From Sphingomonas cavernae (GTDB lineage: Bacteria; Pseudomonadota; Alphaproteobacteria; Sphingomonadales; Sphingomonadaceae), in assembly GCF_003590775.1 (NCBI RefSeq), contig NZ_QYUM01000002.1, forward strand, positions 434,001 to 498,000: a stretch of DNA of 64,000 nucleotides. Reading direction: 5' to 3'. The notes under the pieces are model-generated. The model had not been told where the DNA came from and did no database searches. It saw only the letters and a list, made by a program, of their open reading frames with translations. Both the position numbers and the translations under genes were made by a program. Positions 1 through 8,505 of the stretch are shown in pieces (the first letter of the stretch is position 1; each line of letters starts with the position of its first letter).

Positions 1-805
1 TTGTGAGTACTACCGTTGCCTCGGCCACCGCCTTGCGCGCCGATCCGCGCAGCACCTCATGCTGCTTGCGGCGGATCGCGGCCTTGAGTTCGGGCGAACC
101 CTCAGTCTGCTTGTGCTCGTCCTTGACCTCCTGCTTGGTCATGCGCAGGCGCTGCATCCGCTGAAAGACCTGCGCGGGCACGTCGACCAGCGCGATCAAC
201 GCGAGCATGCCCGCCATCACCACTACAGCGATGATGAAGGTGCCGCCAAGATCGCCGATCGCGGCACGAACATCCTGGCTACCCAGCGCCACCATTTGCC
301 CCGCATAGCTGGTGATCAGCCACCACCCCGCCCAGCCGAGCAGGATGACCTTGGCGAGCGACTTGATGAGCTCGATCAGGCCGTTGATTCCGAAGATCCG
401 CTTGATGCCGCTTATGGGGTTGAGCTTTTCCCCCTTGAAGCCGAAGGCGCTCGCGCGAAAGCCCAGCGAGCCGAGAAGCGCGGGCGCAACGATCGTCGCG
501 AGGAAAGCAATCCCCATCAATGCGCCCAGCGGCAGCAGCACGATCGCGATCAGCTCGACGAAGCGCGACCAGGGATCGAAATTGCGGACATCGCCATGGT
601 CGAAGCGCAGCGAGGCAGCGAGCATCTCGCCAAGCGCCTCCATGATCCAGGGCCCCGCGAGCACGATCCACGCCGCTCCCGCCCAGATGACGAGTGCGGT
701 ACCGAGTTCACGCGACTGAAGGACGTCACCCTTCTCCGCCGCGTCCTTGCGGCGTTTTGGCGTCGGATCTTCGGTCTTCTGGTCGTTGTCGGGGGTTTCG
801 GCCAT
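1..805 (-). CDS. flhB: Flagellar export gate protein FlhB (partial, C-terminus beyond window)
   Basis: FlhB is the membrane protein of the flagellar type III export gate that switches secretion from rod/hook to filament substrates. The ATG at 805 lies 3 bases after the fliR stop, and 268 codons are visible before the window edge. The N-terminus shows the charged family opening (KTEDPTPKRRKDAAEKGDV, residues 10-28), then four hydrophobic stretches, then the basic linker KDEHKQTEGSPELKAAIRR that leads into the cytoplasmic domain. The self-cleaving NPTH segment lies outside the window, so completeness cannot be judged. It is the last visible gene of the minus-strand fli operon. Family assignment is secure from the opening and linker motifs. 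Confidence 0.95.
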   Translation of the reverse strand, partial: MAETPDNDQKTEDPTPKRRKDAAEKGDVLQSRELGTALVIWAGAAWIVLAGPWIMEALGEMLAASLRFDHGDVRNFDPWSRFVELIAIVLLPLGALMGIAFLATIVAPALLGSLGFRASAFGFKGEKLNPISGIKRIFGINGLIELIKSLAKVILLGWAGWWLITSYAGQMVALGSQDVRAAIGDLGGTFIIAVVVMAGMLALIALVDVPAQVFQRMQRLRMTKQEVKDEHKQTEGSPELKAAIRRKQHEVLRGSARKAVAEATVVLT

Positions 806-808
806 CGG

Positions 809-1585
809 TCAGCGCCCGGCCATCTGCCGCGCCATCGCAAGCCCGTTCTGGAGCGACAGCGTGATCGCCTCGCCCATCACGGGTACCGCCATCGCCATCA
901 GCACCAGCCCGGCCAGCAATGCAGCGGGCAGACCGACCGCGAACAGATTGAGCGAGGGCGCCGAGCGCGCAAGCATCGCCATGACGAGCTGGACGATCAC
1001 GAGCGCGAAACCCACCGGCAGCGCCACCGCGAGCCCCGCCGCGAACAGCTCGCCGCCGAACAGCACCAGTCCGTTGATGCTCTCGGCCGACATAAAGGCG
1101 TCGCCCGGTGGCAACGCGCGATAGCTTTCGACGATGATCGTCGCGAGCATCAGATGCCCGCCGATCGCGAGAAAGAGGAAGGTGGTGAGCAGCGACAGGA
1201 ACTGGCCGATCGCGGGCGAGGACTGGCCGCTCGCGGGATCGACCATGCCCGCAAAGCCCAGTCCCATGACGTTGCCGATCGTTTCGCCCGCGAGCATCGC
1301 GGCGGCAAAGCCGATCTGGACCGCGAAGCCGAGCGCTAGACCCACAAGCACCTCCCCCAGCACGAGCATGAAACCCGCGATCGTCACCAGCCCACCCTCG
1401 GGAAGGATCACCGGATTGGCCTGGAGCGCGGCCATGCCGAGCGCGAGCGAGACGACCATGCGAAGCTGGATAGGCACATAGGGCGCGCCAAAGACGGGGG
1501 CGACAAGGAACGCCGCGCCCGGGCGGATCATCGCGACAAGCCAGACCCAGAGCTGCGCCTCGAGACCCGCGAACCCCTGAGGCAT
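809..1585 (-). CDS. fliR: Flagellar export gate protein FliR
   Basis: FliR forms, with FliP and FliQ, the core pore of the flagellar export gate inside the MS ring. The 258-residue product has the usual length (about 260) and several hydrophobic helices, with the family-like segments PVFGAPYVPIQLRM near residue 30 and a C-terminal GEAITLSLQNGLAMARQM. Its ATG overlaps the fliQ stop (ATGA), and flhB follows after 3 bases, so fliQ-fliR-flhB are translationally linked as in most flagellar operons. Confidence 0.95.
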   Translation of the reverse strand: MPQGFAGLEAQLWVWLVAMIRPGAAFLVAPVFGAPYVPIQLRMVVSLALGMAALQANPVILPEGGLVTIAGFMLVLGEVLVGLALGFAVQIGFAAAMLAGETIGNVMGLGFAGMVDPASGQSSPAIGQFLSLLTTFLFLAIGGHLMLATIIVESYRALPPGDAFMSAESINGLVLFGGELFAAGLAVALPVGFALVIVQLVMAMLARSAPSLNLFAVGLPAALLAGLVLMAMAVPVMGEAITLSLQNGLAMARQMAGR

Positions 1586-1857
1586 CAGCGCACGAGATCC
1601 GGGATGCGCGCGAAGATCTCGCGCGTGAAATCGGCGAGCAGCAACAGGATAGACCCGCCGAAAATCGCAAGCGCGACGGCAACGATGATCAGCTTGGGCA
1701 CGAAGCTTAGCGTCGCCTCGTTGATCGAGGTCGCAGCCTGGATCATGCCGAGAATCAGACCCGCCACGAGCGCGGGGATCAGGATCGGCGCGCTCGCAAG
1801 CGCAAGGACCCAGAGCGCCTGTTGCGCGACACCGATGAAATAGTCAGCGTCGGCCAT
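1585..1857 (-). CDS. fliQ: Flagellar export gate protein FliQ
   Basis: FliQ is the small two-helix subunit of the FliPQR export pore. The product from ATG 1857 is 90 residues, the family's normal size (about 89), with two hydrophobic hairpin helices (about 15-38 and 52-75) and the conserved QAATSINEATLSFVPK between them. An upstream in-frame ATG at 1875 would add six residues, but the downstream start gives the standard MADADYF-type opening. The gene follows fliP after a 141-base gap that is mostly a palindromic repeat. This is the only large gap within fliE-flhB. Confidence 0.95.
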   Translation of the reverse strand: MADADYFIGVAQQALWVLALASAPILIPALVAGLILGMIQAATSINEATLSFVPKLIIVAVALAIFGGSILLLLADFTREIFARIPDLVR

Positions 1858-1885
1858 GGGCGCGTCTTTCGGCATGTCCCTTCCC

Positions 1886-1973
1886 CGTCATTCCCGCGAA
1901 AGCGGGAATCCAGGAACGCAGAATGGTTCGGAAAAGCCGGTGTTCATGGATTCCCGCTTTCGCGGGAATGACG
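1886..1973. repeat. Palindromic intergenic repeat between fliP and fliQ
   Basis: Two hairpins in opposite orientation: ATTCCCGCGAAAGCGGGAAT at the left and ATTCCCGCTTTCGCGGGAAT at the right, joined by about 40 bases. It fills most of the 141-base gap between the fliP stop and fliQ start, in an operon whose other genes abut or overlap. The design (two small hairpins facing each other) is that of a REP doublet. It could act as an RNA-stability or attenuation element; this is inferred, not shown. Confidence 0.85.
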
Positions 1974-1998
1974 TTGAGGGATGGGGGTGCGCGCATGC

Positions 1999-2871
1999 CT
2001 ATCCCCCCGCGAACGAGCCGGCGAGCGAGCCCATGGTCAGCGCCCAGCCATCGACGAGCACGAACAGCAGAAGCTTGAAGGGCATCGAGATGATCGTCGG
2101 TGAAAGCATCATCATGCCGAGCGCCATCAGCGTGCTTGCAACGACAAGGTCTATGATGAGGAAGGGCAGGAAGATCAGAAAGCCGATCTGGAACGCCGTC
2201 TTGAGTTCACTCGTGACGAAGGCCGGAAGCAGGATCGTGAAAGGCACGTCGGCCGGCGTCGCGAATTTGGGTGCCTCGGCAAGGTCGGCAAACAGCTTCA
2301 GATCGGTCTCGCGCGTCTGCTTGATCATGAAACCGTGGAGCACCGTTCCAGAGCGCTTGACCGCTTCCTCGATGCTGATCTGGCCGTCGCCATAGGGGGT
2401 GTAGGCGGTCGCGTTGATCTGGTCGATCGCGGGACGCATCACGAAAATCGAGAGAAACAGCGCGAGCCCGACGAGAACCTGATTGGGCGGGGTCTGCTGG
2501 AGTCCCAGGGCCTGCCGCAGGATCGACAGCACGATGATAATGCGCGTGAAGCTCGTCATCATCAGGATGAGCGACGGCAGCACCGTCAACAGGCTCATCA
2601 GGACGAGGATCTGGAGCGACAGCGACAGCGGGCGTCCGTCGCCCGCGATGGTCGTTACCGCGCGGTCGAGCGCACCGGGTTGCGCGAAGGCGGGCGCGGC
2701 AAAGAAGAGAGCCGCCAACGCGGCCAGCGTCAGGGCGCCGATGCGGAGATGCCTAAATCCGTTCGGGCTGAGCCTGTCGAAGCCCTGCCTTTCGTCTGCG
2801 CCGCTGCTGAAAAAAGGAAGGCCCTTCGACAAGCTCAGGGCGAACGGTGTGGGGCATGCCTCAACCCGCAT
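1999..2871 (-). CDS. fliP: Flagellar export gate protein FliP, with a translated palindrome in its leader
   Basis: FliP is the pentameric core of the flagellar export pore. The mature part is typical, with [20 protein letters not shown] and [19 protein letters not shown] near residues 90-135 and the C-terminal [20 protein letters not shown]. FliP is made with a cleavable signal peptide, visible here as [17 protein letters not shown] ending near residue 63. Ahead of it lie about 40 extra residues, most of them encoded by a palindromic repeat (2759-2847). The ATG at 2871 has a GGAG 7 bases upstream and overlaps the fliO stop by 11 bases. No other ATG exists before the hydrophobic core, so the repeat is almost certainly translated. 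Confidence 0.93.
   Translation of the reverse strand: MRVEACPTPFALSLSKGLPFFSSGADERQGFDRLSPNGFRHLRIGALTLAALAALFFAAPAFAQPGALDRAVTTIAGDGRPLSLSLQILVLMSLLTVLPSLILMMTSFTRIIIVLSILRQALGLQQTPPNQVLVGLALFLSIFVMRPAIDQINATAYTPYGDGQISIEEAVKRSGTVLHGFMIKQTRETDLKLFADLAEAPKFATPADVPFTILLPAFVTSELKTAFQIGFLIFLPFLIIDLVVASTLMALGMMMLSPTIISMPFKLLLFVLVDGWALTMGSLAGSFAGG
2759..2847. repeat. Palindromic repeat inserted in frame in the fliP leader
   Basis: Arms CCGTTCGGGCTGAGCCTG (left) and CAAGCTCAGGGCGAACGG (right) enclose a loop of about 35 bases. On the coding (minus) strand the first arm reads [10 protein letters not shown] and the second GFDRLSPNG. The flgI gene holds a relative of the same element, with its first arm in the same reading frame. 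The element sits between the start codon and the signal-peptide core. Confidence 0.88.
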
Positions 2872-3136
2872 CCGTCGGCTCCGGCGCCTTGCTGTCTGCG
2901 AGCAGTTCGATCCGGCCGCGCGCGACCGAGATGAGCAGGTGACGGTCGGCGAATTCCACGACCGCGAGCCGCCCCGTCGCGCCCATCGGCAGCACGTCGA
3001 CGAGCTTCACCAGCTTTTCGCGTTTGCCGATCGCCATGTCGGGACCGACACGGCGCCACAACCACAGCGCGCCATAGGCGAGCCCAGCGACGAGCGGGAG
3101 CAGGATGAGCAAGCGCAAAATATAGGCGGTCATCAT
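2861..3136 (-). CDS. fliO: Flagellar biosynthesis protein FliO
   Basis: FliO is the small bitopic membrane protein that helps assemble the FliP ring. The 91-residue product has one N-terminal membrane helix (about residues 5-28) followed by a short cytoplasmic beta-rich domain ([20 protein letters not shown], then [13 protein letters not shown]), the usual FliO plan. Sequence conservation in this family is low, so the name rests on plan plus position between fliN and fliP. Its start overlaps the fliN stop and its end overlaps the fliP start. Confidence 0.85.
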   Translation of the reverse strand: MMTAYILRLLILLPLVAGLAYGALWLWRRVGPDMAIGKREKLVKLVDVLPMGATGRLAVVEFADRHLLISVARGRIELLADSKAPEPTDAG

Positions 3137-3456
3137 GTGCGGCGCTCGATCCCCGCCATGCGTGCATCGCGCGCGACGACATCGACGACGCGGATGCCGA
3201 AACGGCCATTGACTTGCACGACCTCGCCCTTGGCGATCAGCGTGCCGTTGACCATGATGTCGAGCAGTTCGTTGGACTGACGATTGAGTTCCACGACGCT
3301 GCCTTCGGCGAGCTCGAGCAGTTCAGCGAGGGGAAGCGAGGTGCTTCCCACTTCGACCGAAAGGCGCAGCGGCACATCGGCCAGCAGGCGGAAATTGGCG
3401 CTGGTCGGCCCGATCTGGCCTTCAACCTGCACGGGGGCTTCGGTCATGTCGCTCAT
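3133..3456 (-). CDS. fliN: Flagellar motor switch protein FliN
   Basis: FliN forms the lower C-ring of the rotor and docks the FliH export complex. The 107-residue product is almost entirely the SpoA/FliMN domain, with DVPLRLSVEVGSTSLPLAEL, the hydrophobic-patch region and the end VNGRFGIRVVDVV. The ATG overlaps the fliM stop by 4 bases. Length and domain are ordinary. Confidence 0.95.
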   Translation of the reverse strand: MSDMTEAPVQVEGQIGPTSANFRLLADVPLRLSVEVGSTSLPLAELLELAEGSVVELNRQSNELLDIMVNGTLIAKGEVVQVNGRFGIRVVDVVARDARMAGIERRT

Positions 3457-4397
3457 TCAAATGCACCTTTCTCGATATGGTCGATCATCAGCGCGGCATG
3501 GCCGTCCTTTTCGCCGATGGTGCCCATCGCCAGACGCTTGCGCGCTACGATGAGGGGAACGCGTGGCGGGAGCACCACGGGAATGATGTCGCCGGGTTTC
3601 ATCTCGAGTACCTCGGCAAGCGTGAGTTCGGGGCGCGCGAGAACGGAACGGACGGGCAGACGCACCTGCTGCAGCGCATAGGCCATGCGCATGCGCCACA
3701 CCTCGTCGGCGGGACCCGCATCGTCATGGACGCGCGCGGTGAGCTGCGAATCGACCATCCTGAGCGCCGCGACGGGATAGACGATGCTGATCGTCGTGGG
3801 CTTGCCCTGCACCGGCGTCAGCACGAAGCGCTGCACCGCGACGCTCTCGCCGGGGCGGAAGATGTTGGCGTAGCCGATATTGGTCTCGCGCGAGGCGAGC
3901 GTCGGCGCGAGGTTCGCGACCTCGGTCCATGCCTCGCCCAGCCGTTCGATGACGCCATCGGCGAAACGCGCGATCAACCGCTCCTCGGACTGGGTGAACT
4001 CGCGCGCGCGGCCGGGACGGAGATCGCCCGAACCACCATAGAAAATATCGACGGCACGCGCGACGAAATCGGGCTCGAGGATGACGAGCATCGTCCCTTT
4101 GAGCGGGCGCAGCCGGTAGAGGCTGACGCTAAGAAAGTCGGGGAGTGTCGCTTGCCATTCCTCGAAATTGCGCATCTCGACGGGTGCGGCCGTCACCTGG
4201 GTGCGGCTCTGAGTCAGCGGCTCGACCAGCGTGCGGATGCGCCGCGCCAGCCGCTCGCCGATCCGCTCGAGCCCGCCCAGCCACGCGGTCGAACGATCAT
4301 CGCTCGCGCCGAAGGCGTGCGACGTCGTCGCTTCCCCCCCGACCTCGGGCACATCGATCACGGCCGCTTCGGCGGCGGGTTTTCTTGCCTTGCTCAT
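3453..4397 (-). CDS. fliM: Flagellar motor switch protein FliM, apparently lacking the N-terminal CheY-binding peptide
   Basis: FliM is the middle ring of the flagellar switch; it binds FliG above and FliN below and normally receives phospho-CheY. The 314-residue product has the CheC-like middle domain (from about residue 45; FYGGSGDLRPG near 120) and the C-terminal SpoA domain (EVLEMKPGDIIPVVLP near 265). The usual N-terminal CheY-docking peptide (LSQDEIDALL-like) is not present; the first 40 residues are Ala/Glu-rich and unrelated (MSKARKPAAEAAVIDVPEVG). The start overlaps the fliL stop by 4 bases. Confidence 0.93.
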   Translation of the reverse strand: MSKARKPAAEAAVIDVPEVGGEATTSHAFGASDDRSTAWLGGLERIGERLARRIRTLVEPLTQSRTQVTAAPVEMRNFEEWQATLPDFLSVSLYRLRPLKGTMLVILEPDFVARAVDIFYGGSGDLRPGRAREFTQSEERLIARFADGVIERLGEAWTEVANLAPTLASRETNIGYANIFRPGESVAVQRFVLTPVQGKPTTISIVYPVAALRMVDSQLTARVHDDAGPADEVWRMRMAYALQQVRLPVRSVLARPELTLAEVLEMKPGDIIPVVLPPRVPLIVARKRLAMGTIGEKDGHAALMIDHIEKGAFE

Positions 4398-4915
4398 TGG
4401 ATGACGAAGCTCGTGAAATAGACGTCGTCGACCCCGCCAAAACCTTCCTTTTCCTGCAGGACGCGGTTGACCGTGTCCTTCAATGCTTTTTGAAGCTGCT
4501 TCTTGCCCTCGGGCGTGGCGATCACGTCGACCGACTGATCCGCGAGCGTCATCAGCACCGCCGATCGGATCGGCACCTCGTGGCGCTTGATATTGTCGAG
4601 CACGCGGCTGTCATAATAGGTCGCGACGCCCAGCGAGAGCTGCATGAAACCGTCGGCGTCCGCGAGGTTCGAGGTAAAGCTCTTCTCGATCTCGAAATAG
4701 GTCGCCTCACGGCCGCCATCGGCGCGGATGACGAGCTTCGGCTTGTCGGCGTACGGATCGTCTGGCTTGGCTCCGCCGATCAGACCGCTCTGCGAGGCGT
4801 AGATCGCACCACCCGCACCTCCGCCGACGAGTATGATCGCGCCAAGGGCGATAATCAGCGGCTTCTTCATTCCGCCCTTCTTCCCGGGGGCCGCCGCGGC
4901 GTTATCCTTGCTCAT
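4394..4915 (-). CDS. fliL: Flagellar basal body-associated protein FliL
   Basis: FliL is an inner-membrane protein that rings the stator near the basal body and supports torque. The 173-residue product has a short basic cytoplasmic start, one membrane helix (about residues 17-41), a linker and a periplasmic domain of the FliL family. The domain shows SLGVATYYDSRVLDNIKRHE and VNRVLQEKEGFGGVDDVYFT, the latter close to the conserved C-terminal signature. It lies between fliK (14 bases upstream) and fliM (overlapping). Confidence 0.95.
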   Translation of the reverse strand: MSKDNAAAAPGKKGGMKKPLIIALGAIILVGGGAGGAIYASQSGLIGGAKPDDPYADKPKLVIRADGGREATYFEIEKSFTSNLADADGFMQLSLGVATYYDSRVLDNIKRHEVPIRSAVLMTLADQSVDVIATPEGKKQLQKALKDTVNRVLQEKEGFGGVDDVYFTSFVIQ

Positions 4916-4929
4916 GGTCCTGCTTCCTT

Positions 4930-6111
4930 TCAGGCGAAGCGCTCGGCACCGGCGCGGCGGGCCGGACCGGCCTCCATGCTGGCGTCGGCGGTCTCGCCCC
5001 GAGTGATGACGACGGGCTGTTGCGCGCGATTGTCGCGGGCTGAGCCCTGCTGGTTCTGGCTGCTGAGGTCGACATGCGTTTCGGCGATCCGCATGCCCTG
5101 CGCACGCGCCTCGTTGACGAGCCGGTGCTGCGCATCGGCGATCACCTGGCGCGCGCCTTCCGTTTCGGTACCGAAACGCAGCAAGACGCCTTCGGCGCGC
5201 TGCTCGACCTCGACATGGAGCGACCCCAGATGTTCGGGATTGAGCTGGAACTTCAACCGCCCCTCGGCGCCCGAGAGCTGGGCGAGGTCGCGCGCCAGCC
5301 GGTCGATCATCTCGGCCTCATTGGCGACGTCGAGGCGCACCGAAACCGCCTGCTCGCCAAGCTGACGCGCCGTATCGGGCGCTGCCTCGCCGAGGCGTGT
5401 TGGATCGGCGGCAACGGGTGCCGTGACGGTGCTCAATACGGGCGCAGCCGGGGCGTCAGGTTGCGCTGCGACCACCAGCGGATCCGCGGCCGACACCATG
5501 GTCTGTGCGCTATCGACTGGAATGGCAACCGGCGGGCTGGCCTTGCCTTCAACAACCGGCTGTGGCGTGATCGGCAGCGTGAAGCGCGGCGCCGTAGCCT
5601 CCAATTTTGCGAGCGCAGCGACAAGCGCGTCCGGATGTGCGGGAGGCTTGTCAGCGGCGACGGTATCTGCCGCAGCATCGGTCAGGATCGCGGCCGCGAG
5701 CGCGCCGGTCGTGATCTTCTCGCACACAGCGTCGCTGCGCGGCGCGACGAATGTTTGATCGACGACGATCGGGCGGGCGTTCGAAACGCCAATCGGAATC
5801 GGCGGTGCAACGAAGGGCGCTACCGTGGCAGCGTCGGCCGACTTGTCGGCCTCATGGGTCGCATCCTCGACCTCATCGGCGCCCATCGGTGGGTTGTTCG
5901 TTGAACCCCCCTCTGGTGCCACAATCAACTCCGCAGGCGCGGGCATGAGCACGGCGGGATCGAGTGGCGCAGCGATTGCAACCGCCCCCGCATCGAGCGC
6001 CGCGAGAATCCGGGTGAAGCCGGTATCGGACGCAGCATCTTGCCCCGTCACGATTCCCGACCGGAGCGTCAGCCCCGCTTCCAGATTCAATCCGCCGGCA
6101 GCCAACATCAT
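4930..6111 (-). CDS. fliK: Flagellar hook-length control protein FliK
   Basis: FliK is the secreted molecular ruler that measures the hook and triggers the FlhB specificity switch. The 393-residue product has the family architecture: a long Ala/Pro/Val-rich variable ruler region (about 1-275) and a C-terminal Flg_hook domain (about 280-370) with RLKFQLNPEHLGSLHVEVEQ. The start overlaps the fliJ stop by 4 bases. The ruler part has no recognisable similarity beyond composition, which is usual for FliK. Confidence 0.9.
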   Translation of the reverse strand: MMLAAGGLNLEAGLTLRSGIVTGQDAASDTGFTRILAALDAGAVAIAAPLDPAVLMPAPAELIVAPEGGSTNNPPMGADEVEDATHEADKSADAATVAPFVAPPIPIGVSNARPIVVDQTFVAPRSDAVCEKITTGALAAAILTDAAADTVAADKPPAHPDALVAALAKLEATAPRFTLPITPQPVVEGKASPPVAIPVDSAQTMVSAADPLVVAAQPDAPAAPVLSTVTAPVAADPTRLGEAAPDTARQLGEQAVSVRLDVANEAEMIDRLARDLAQLSGAEGRLKFQLNPEHLGSLHVEVEQRAEGVLLRFGTETEGARQVIADAQHRLVNEARAQGMRIAETHVDLSSQNQQGSARDNRAQQPVVITRGETADASMEAGPARRAGAERFA

Positions 6112-6533
6112 GCGTCTCCCCCGTCGAGGCGCGGACGACGCCGCACCGGGACATTGCCCTTGCGTTCAAGATATTCCGCGAGCGCTGTGCGAGCGCGCTG
6201 ATCGAGCCTTTCGGCGCTTTCCTGCTTTATCCGCGCTTCCATCCGCCGCGCCGCACGCTCCAGCGCGGTCGCCCGGGCGCCAACGATCGCGTCGGTCAGC
6301 CCGTCGCGCGCAGCGCGCAACCGCTGGGCCAGTTCACCCGCATTGGCGAGCGCCGCCCCGGTAGCGTCGCCCGGCGTTGCATCGAGGTCGCTGGCAAGGC
6401 GGATCAGGTGCCCCGCCTGGCTTTCCAGCGTCATCACGCGGTTTTCCGCCATCTGCGCATGCGCTGAGGCCTGAAGGTGCTGAGCCCGGCGGACGCGTGC
6501 GATGCGCGCGCGACGTTTGACGACCTGCTTCAT
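6108..6533 (-). CDS. fliJ: Flagellar export chaperone FliJ
   Basis: FliJ is the coiled-coil stalk inside the FliI ATPase ring. The product is 141 residues, basic at the N-terminus, almost all helix-forming and Ala/Arg/Glu-rich, with heptad-like spacing typical of FliJ. Primary sequence is poorly conserved in this family, so the call relies on size, predicted coiled coil and the position directly after fliI. Start and stop overlap the neighbours by 4 bases. Confidence 0.82.
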   Translation of the reverse strand: MKQVVKRRARIARVRRAQHLQASAHAQMAENRVMTLESQAGHLIRLASDLDATPGDATGAALANAGELAQRLRAARDGLTDAIVGARATALERAARRMEARIKQESAERLDQRARTALAEYLERKGNVPVRRRPRLDGGDA

Positions 6534-7861
6534 GGCGCGAACCCTTCAACCAGATCGGCCTCGGCGGTGATGAAGTCGACGCGCTCCTTCTGACCCTGCT
6601 TAAGGAAGTCGAGAATCTCGCGGCGGCGCATGATTGCCTCGTCGATCGCGGGATCGCTGCCTTCCTTGTACGCGCCCATCAGCACGAGATCGCGATTCTC
6701 CTCAAAAACCGACCACAGCCGGCGAAACGCTGACGCCGCGGCCCGGTGTTCGTCGGTCACGATGTCCGCCATGACGCGGCTGAGCGACCGTCCAATGTCG
6801 AGCGCGGGAAAGACCCCCTGCTCGGCGAGCGAGCGCGACAGCACGAAATGCCCGTCAACAATGGCGCGCGCGGTGTCGACGATCGGATCGTCGAGATCGT
6901 CGCCATCGGCGAGCACGGTGTAGACCGAGGTGATCGAGCCCCCGGTGCGCGCATCGACGCCGGCACGCTCGACGAGCCGCGGGATCAGCGCCAGCGCTGA
7001 CGGCGGATACCCCTTCATCGTCGGCGGTTCGCCCAGCGACAGGCCGATTTCGCGCTGCGCATGCGCGACGCGCGTCAGGCTGTCGATCATCAGCAGTACC
7101 CTGAGGCCCTGAGCGCGGAAATATTCGGCGATCGCGGTCGCGCGCATTGCGGCGCGCAGTCGCAGCACCGGCGGATGATCGGCGGGCACTGCTACGACCA
7201 CGCTCTTCTGCCTGATCGCGCCCGAAAGCTTGGTCTCCAGAAAATCGGTGACCTCGCGGCTGCGTTCTCCGACCAGCCCGACCACGACCACATCGGCCTC
7301 GGCACCCACGATCATCTGCCCCATCAGCACCGACTTGCCGACGCCAGAGCCAGCGATCAACGCAATCCGCTGCCCGACGCCCGCGGTCAGCAGCGCGTTG
7401 ATGCTGCGCACGCCCATGTCGAAGGGCTCAGTGACGCGCGCGCGATTGAGCGGATTGCCGAGCTTTCCGCCAAGCGGCCAGCGGTGCGTCGCCCCGATCG
7501 GACCCTGCCCGTCGAGCGGATCACCAAAGGCATCGATCACCCGGCCAAGCAATGCCTCGCCCACCTGCGCCGATCCGCCCAGCCCGTCGGGCTCAACGCG
7601 CGCACCGCAAACGTGCGAACGATCGCTGTCGAGCGCCATCAGCAACGCGCGGTCACCGCGAAAGCCGACGACCTCGGCACGTACGGGCTCACCATCGGCG
7701 TCGATGATCCGCGCTGCCGAGCCGATCGGCTGGCCGAATCCCGTTGCCTCGAGCATCAACCCGTCGAACGCGACGAGCCGGCCTACGCGACGCGGACCGA
7801 GCGAGGCGACGTCGATCCCGTCGAGCAGCCGTCTGGCCTGGAGGGCAAGCGCGCCGGTCAT
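6530..7861 (-). CDS. fliI: Flagellum-specific ATPase FliI
   Basis: FliI is the hexameric F1-beta-like ATPase that helps unfold and deliver export substrates. The 443-residue product has the Walker A GSGVGKS near residue 170, the family block MIVGAEADVVVVGLVGERSR, the Walker B region VLLMIDSLTRVAHAQREIGL near 255, and the signature GEPPTMKGYPPSAL. Length is standard (about 440). It overlaps fliH and fliJ by 4 bases each. Confidence 0.97.
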   Translation of the reverse strand: MTGALALQARRLLDGIDVASLGPRRVGRLVAFDGLMLEATGFGQPIGSAARIIDADGEPVRAEVVGFRGDRALLMALDSDRSHVCGARVEPDGLGGSAQVGEALLGRVIDAFGDPLDGQGPIGATHRWPLGGKLGNPLNRARVTEPFDMGVRSINALLTAGVGQRIALIAGSGVGKSVLMGQMIVGAEADVVVVGLVGERSREVTDFLETKLSGAIRQKSVVVAVPADHPPVLRLRAAMRATAIAEYFRAQGLRVLLMIDSLTRVAHAQREIGLSLGEPPTMKGYPPSALALIPRLVERAGVDARTGGSITSVYTVLADGDDLDDPIVDTARAIVDGHFVLSRSLAEQGVFPALDIGRSLSRVMADIVTDEHRAAASAFRRLWSVFEENRDLVLMGAYKEGSDPAIDEAIMRRREILDFLKQGQKERVDFITAEADLVEGFAP

Positions 7862-8505
7862 TGGGGCACACTCATCCTTTCGAGCGCCTGACGCAGTTTC
7901 TCAATGCCGACTTCGGGGCCGTCCTCGATCCATCCGCTTGCAGTCTCTACGATGACGCTGCCGGGCATGAGCGCGGGATCGGCGACCAGGTCGAGTTCGA
8001 GCCGGACATTGCCCAATCGCTCGAGATCATCGGGGTGCAATCGCATACGCGCGGGCGCGGCGGCCTCGGCGATGATGCCCGCGACATGGTCGACGCGCAT
8101 CTCGAGCATGGCGCGGTCGATCACGACCTCTCCGACAATCTGACGCACAAGCCGGTCGACCGTTTCAGCGAGCATCTCGGCGAGCATCTGCGGCGGCTCG
8201 GGGCGATATTGCTCCAGCGTCTCGACGAGGCGCGCGATCGCCTGACGCTCGGCCGCGACCTCCATCTCGACCGTGCGCCGCCCCTCGTTGAAACCTTCGC
8301 TGAACGCGTCGGCCTGGAGCTGCACGGTATCGACCAGACCCGTTTCCTCGGCCTGTGCAGGCGCATTGGGCGCGGCGGCGGGTTCGGCATATTTGTCGTG
8401 CCAGGGCACGAAGCGCGGCTGAACTGATGGTGCGAACTCAGCCGGAGAAAAGCCGGTGCCGCGACGTTCGACCGAATCCCACAGATCCGAGGTGATGTCA
8501 GACAT
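7858..8505 (-). CDS. fliH: Flagellar assembly protein FliH
   Basis: FliH is the peripheral stalk that holds FliI and links it to FliN. The 215-residue product has a variable N-terminus, a long helical middle (GFNEGRRTVEMEVAAERQAI near 85-105, with the small-residue spacing typical of FliH) and a C-terminal domain (VRQIVGEVVIDRAMLEMRV). It overlaps fliG by 8 bases and fliI by 4. Domain and context agree; sequence conservation in the family is modest. Confidence 0.88.
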   Translation of the reverse strand: MSDITSDLWDSVERRGTGFSPAEFAPSVQPRFVPWHDKYAEPAAAPNAPAQAEETGLVDTVQLQADAFSEGFNEGRRTVEMEVAAERQAIARLVETLEQYRPEPPQMLAEMLAETVDRLVRQIVGEVVIDRAMLEMRVDHVAGIIAEAAAPARMRLHPDDLERLGNVRLELDLVADPALMPGSVIVETASGWIEDGPEVGIEKLRQALERMSVPQ

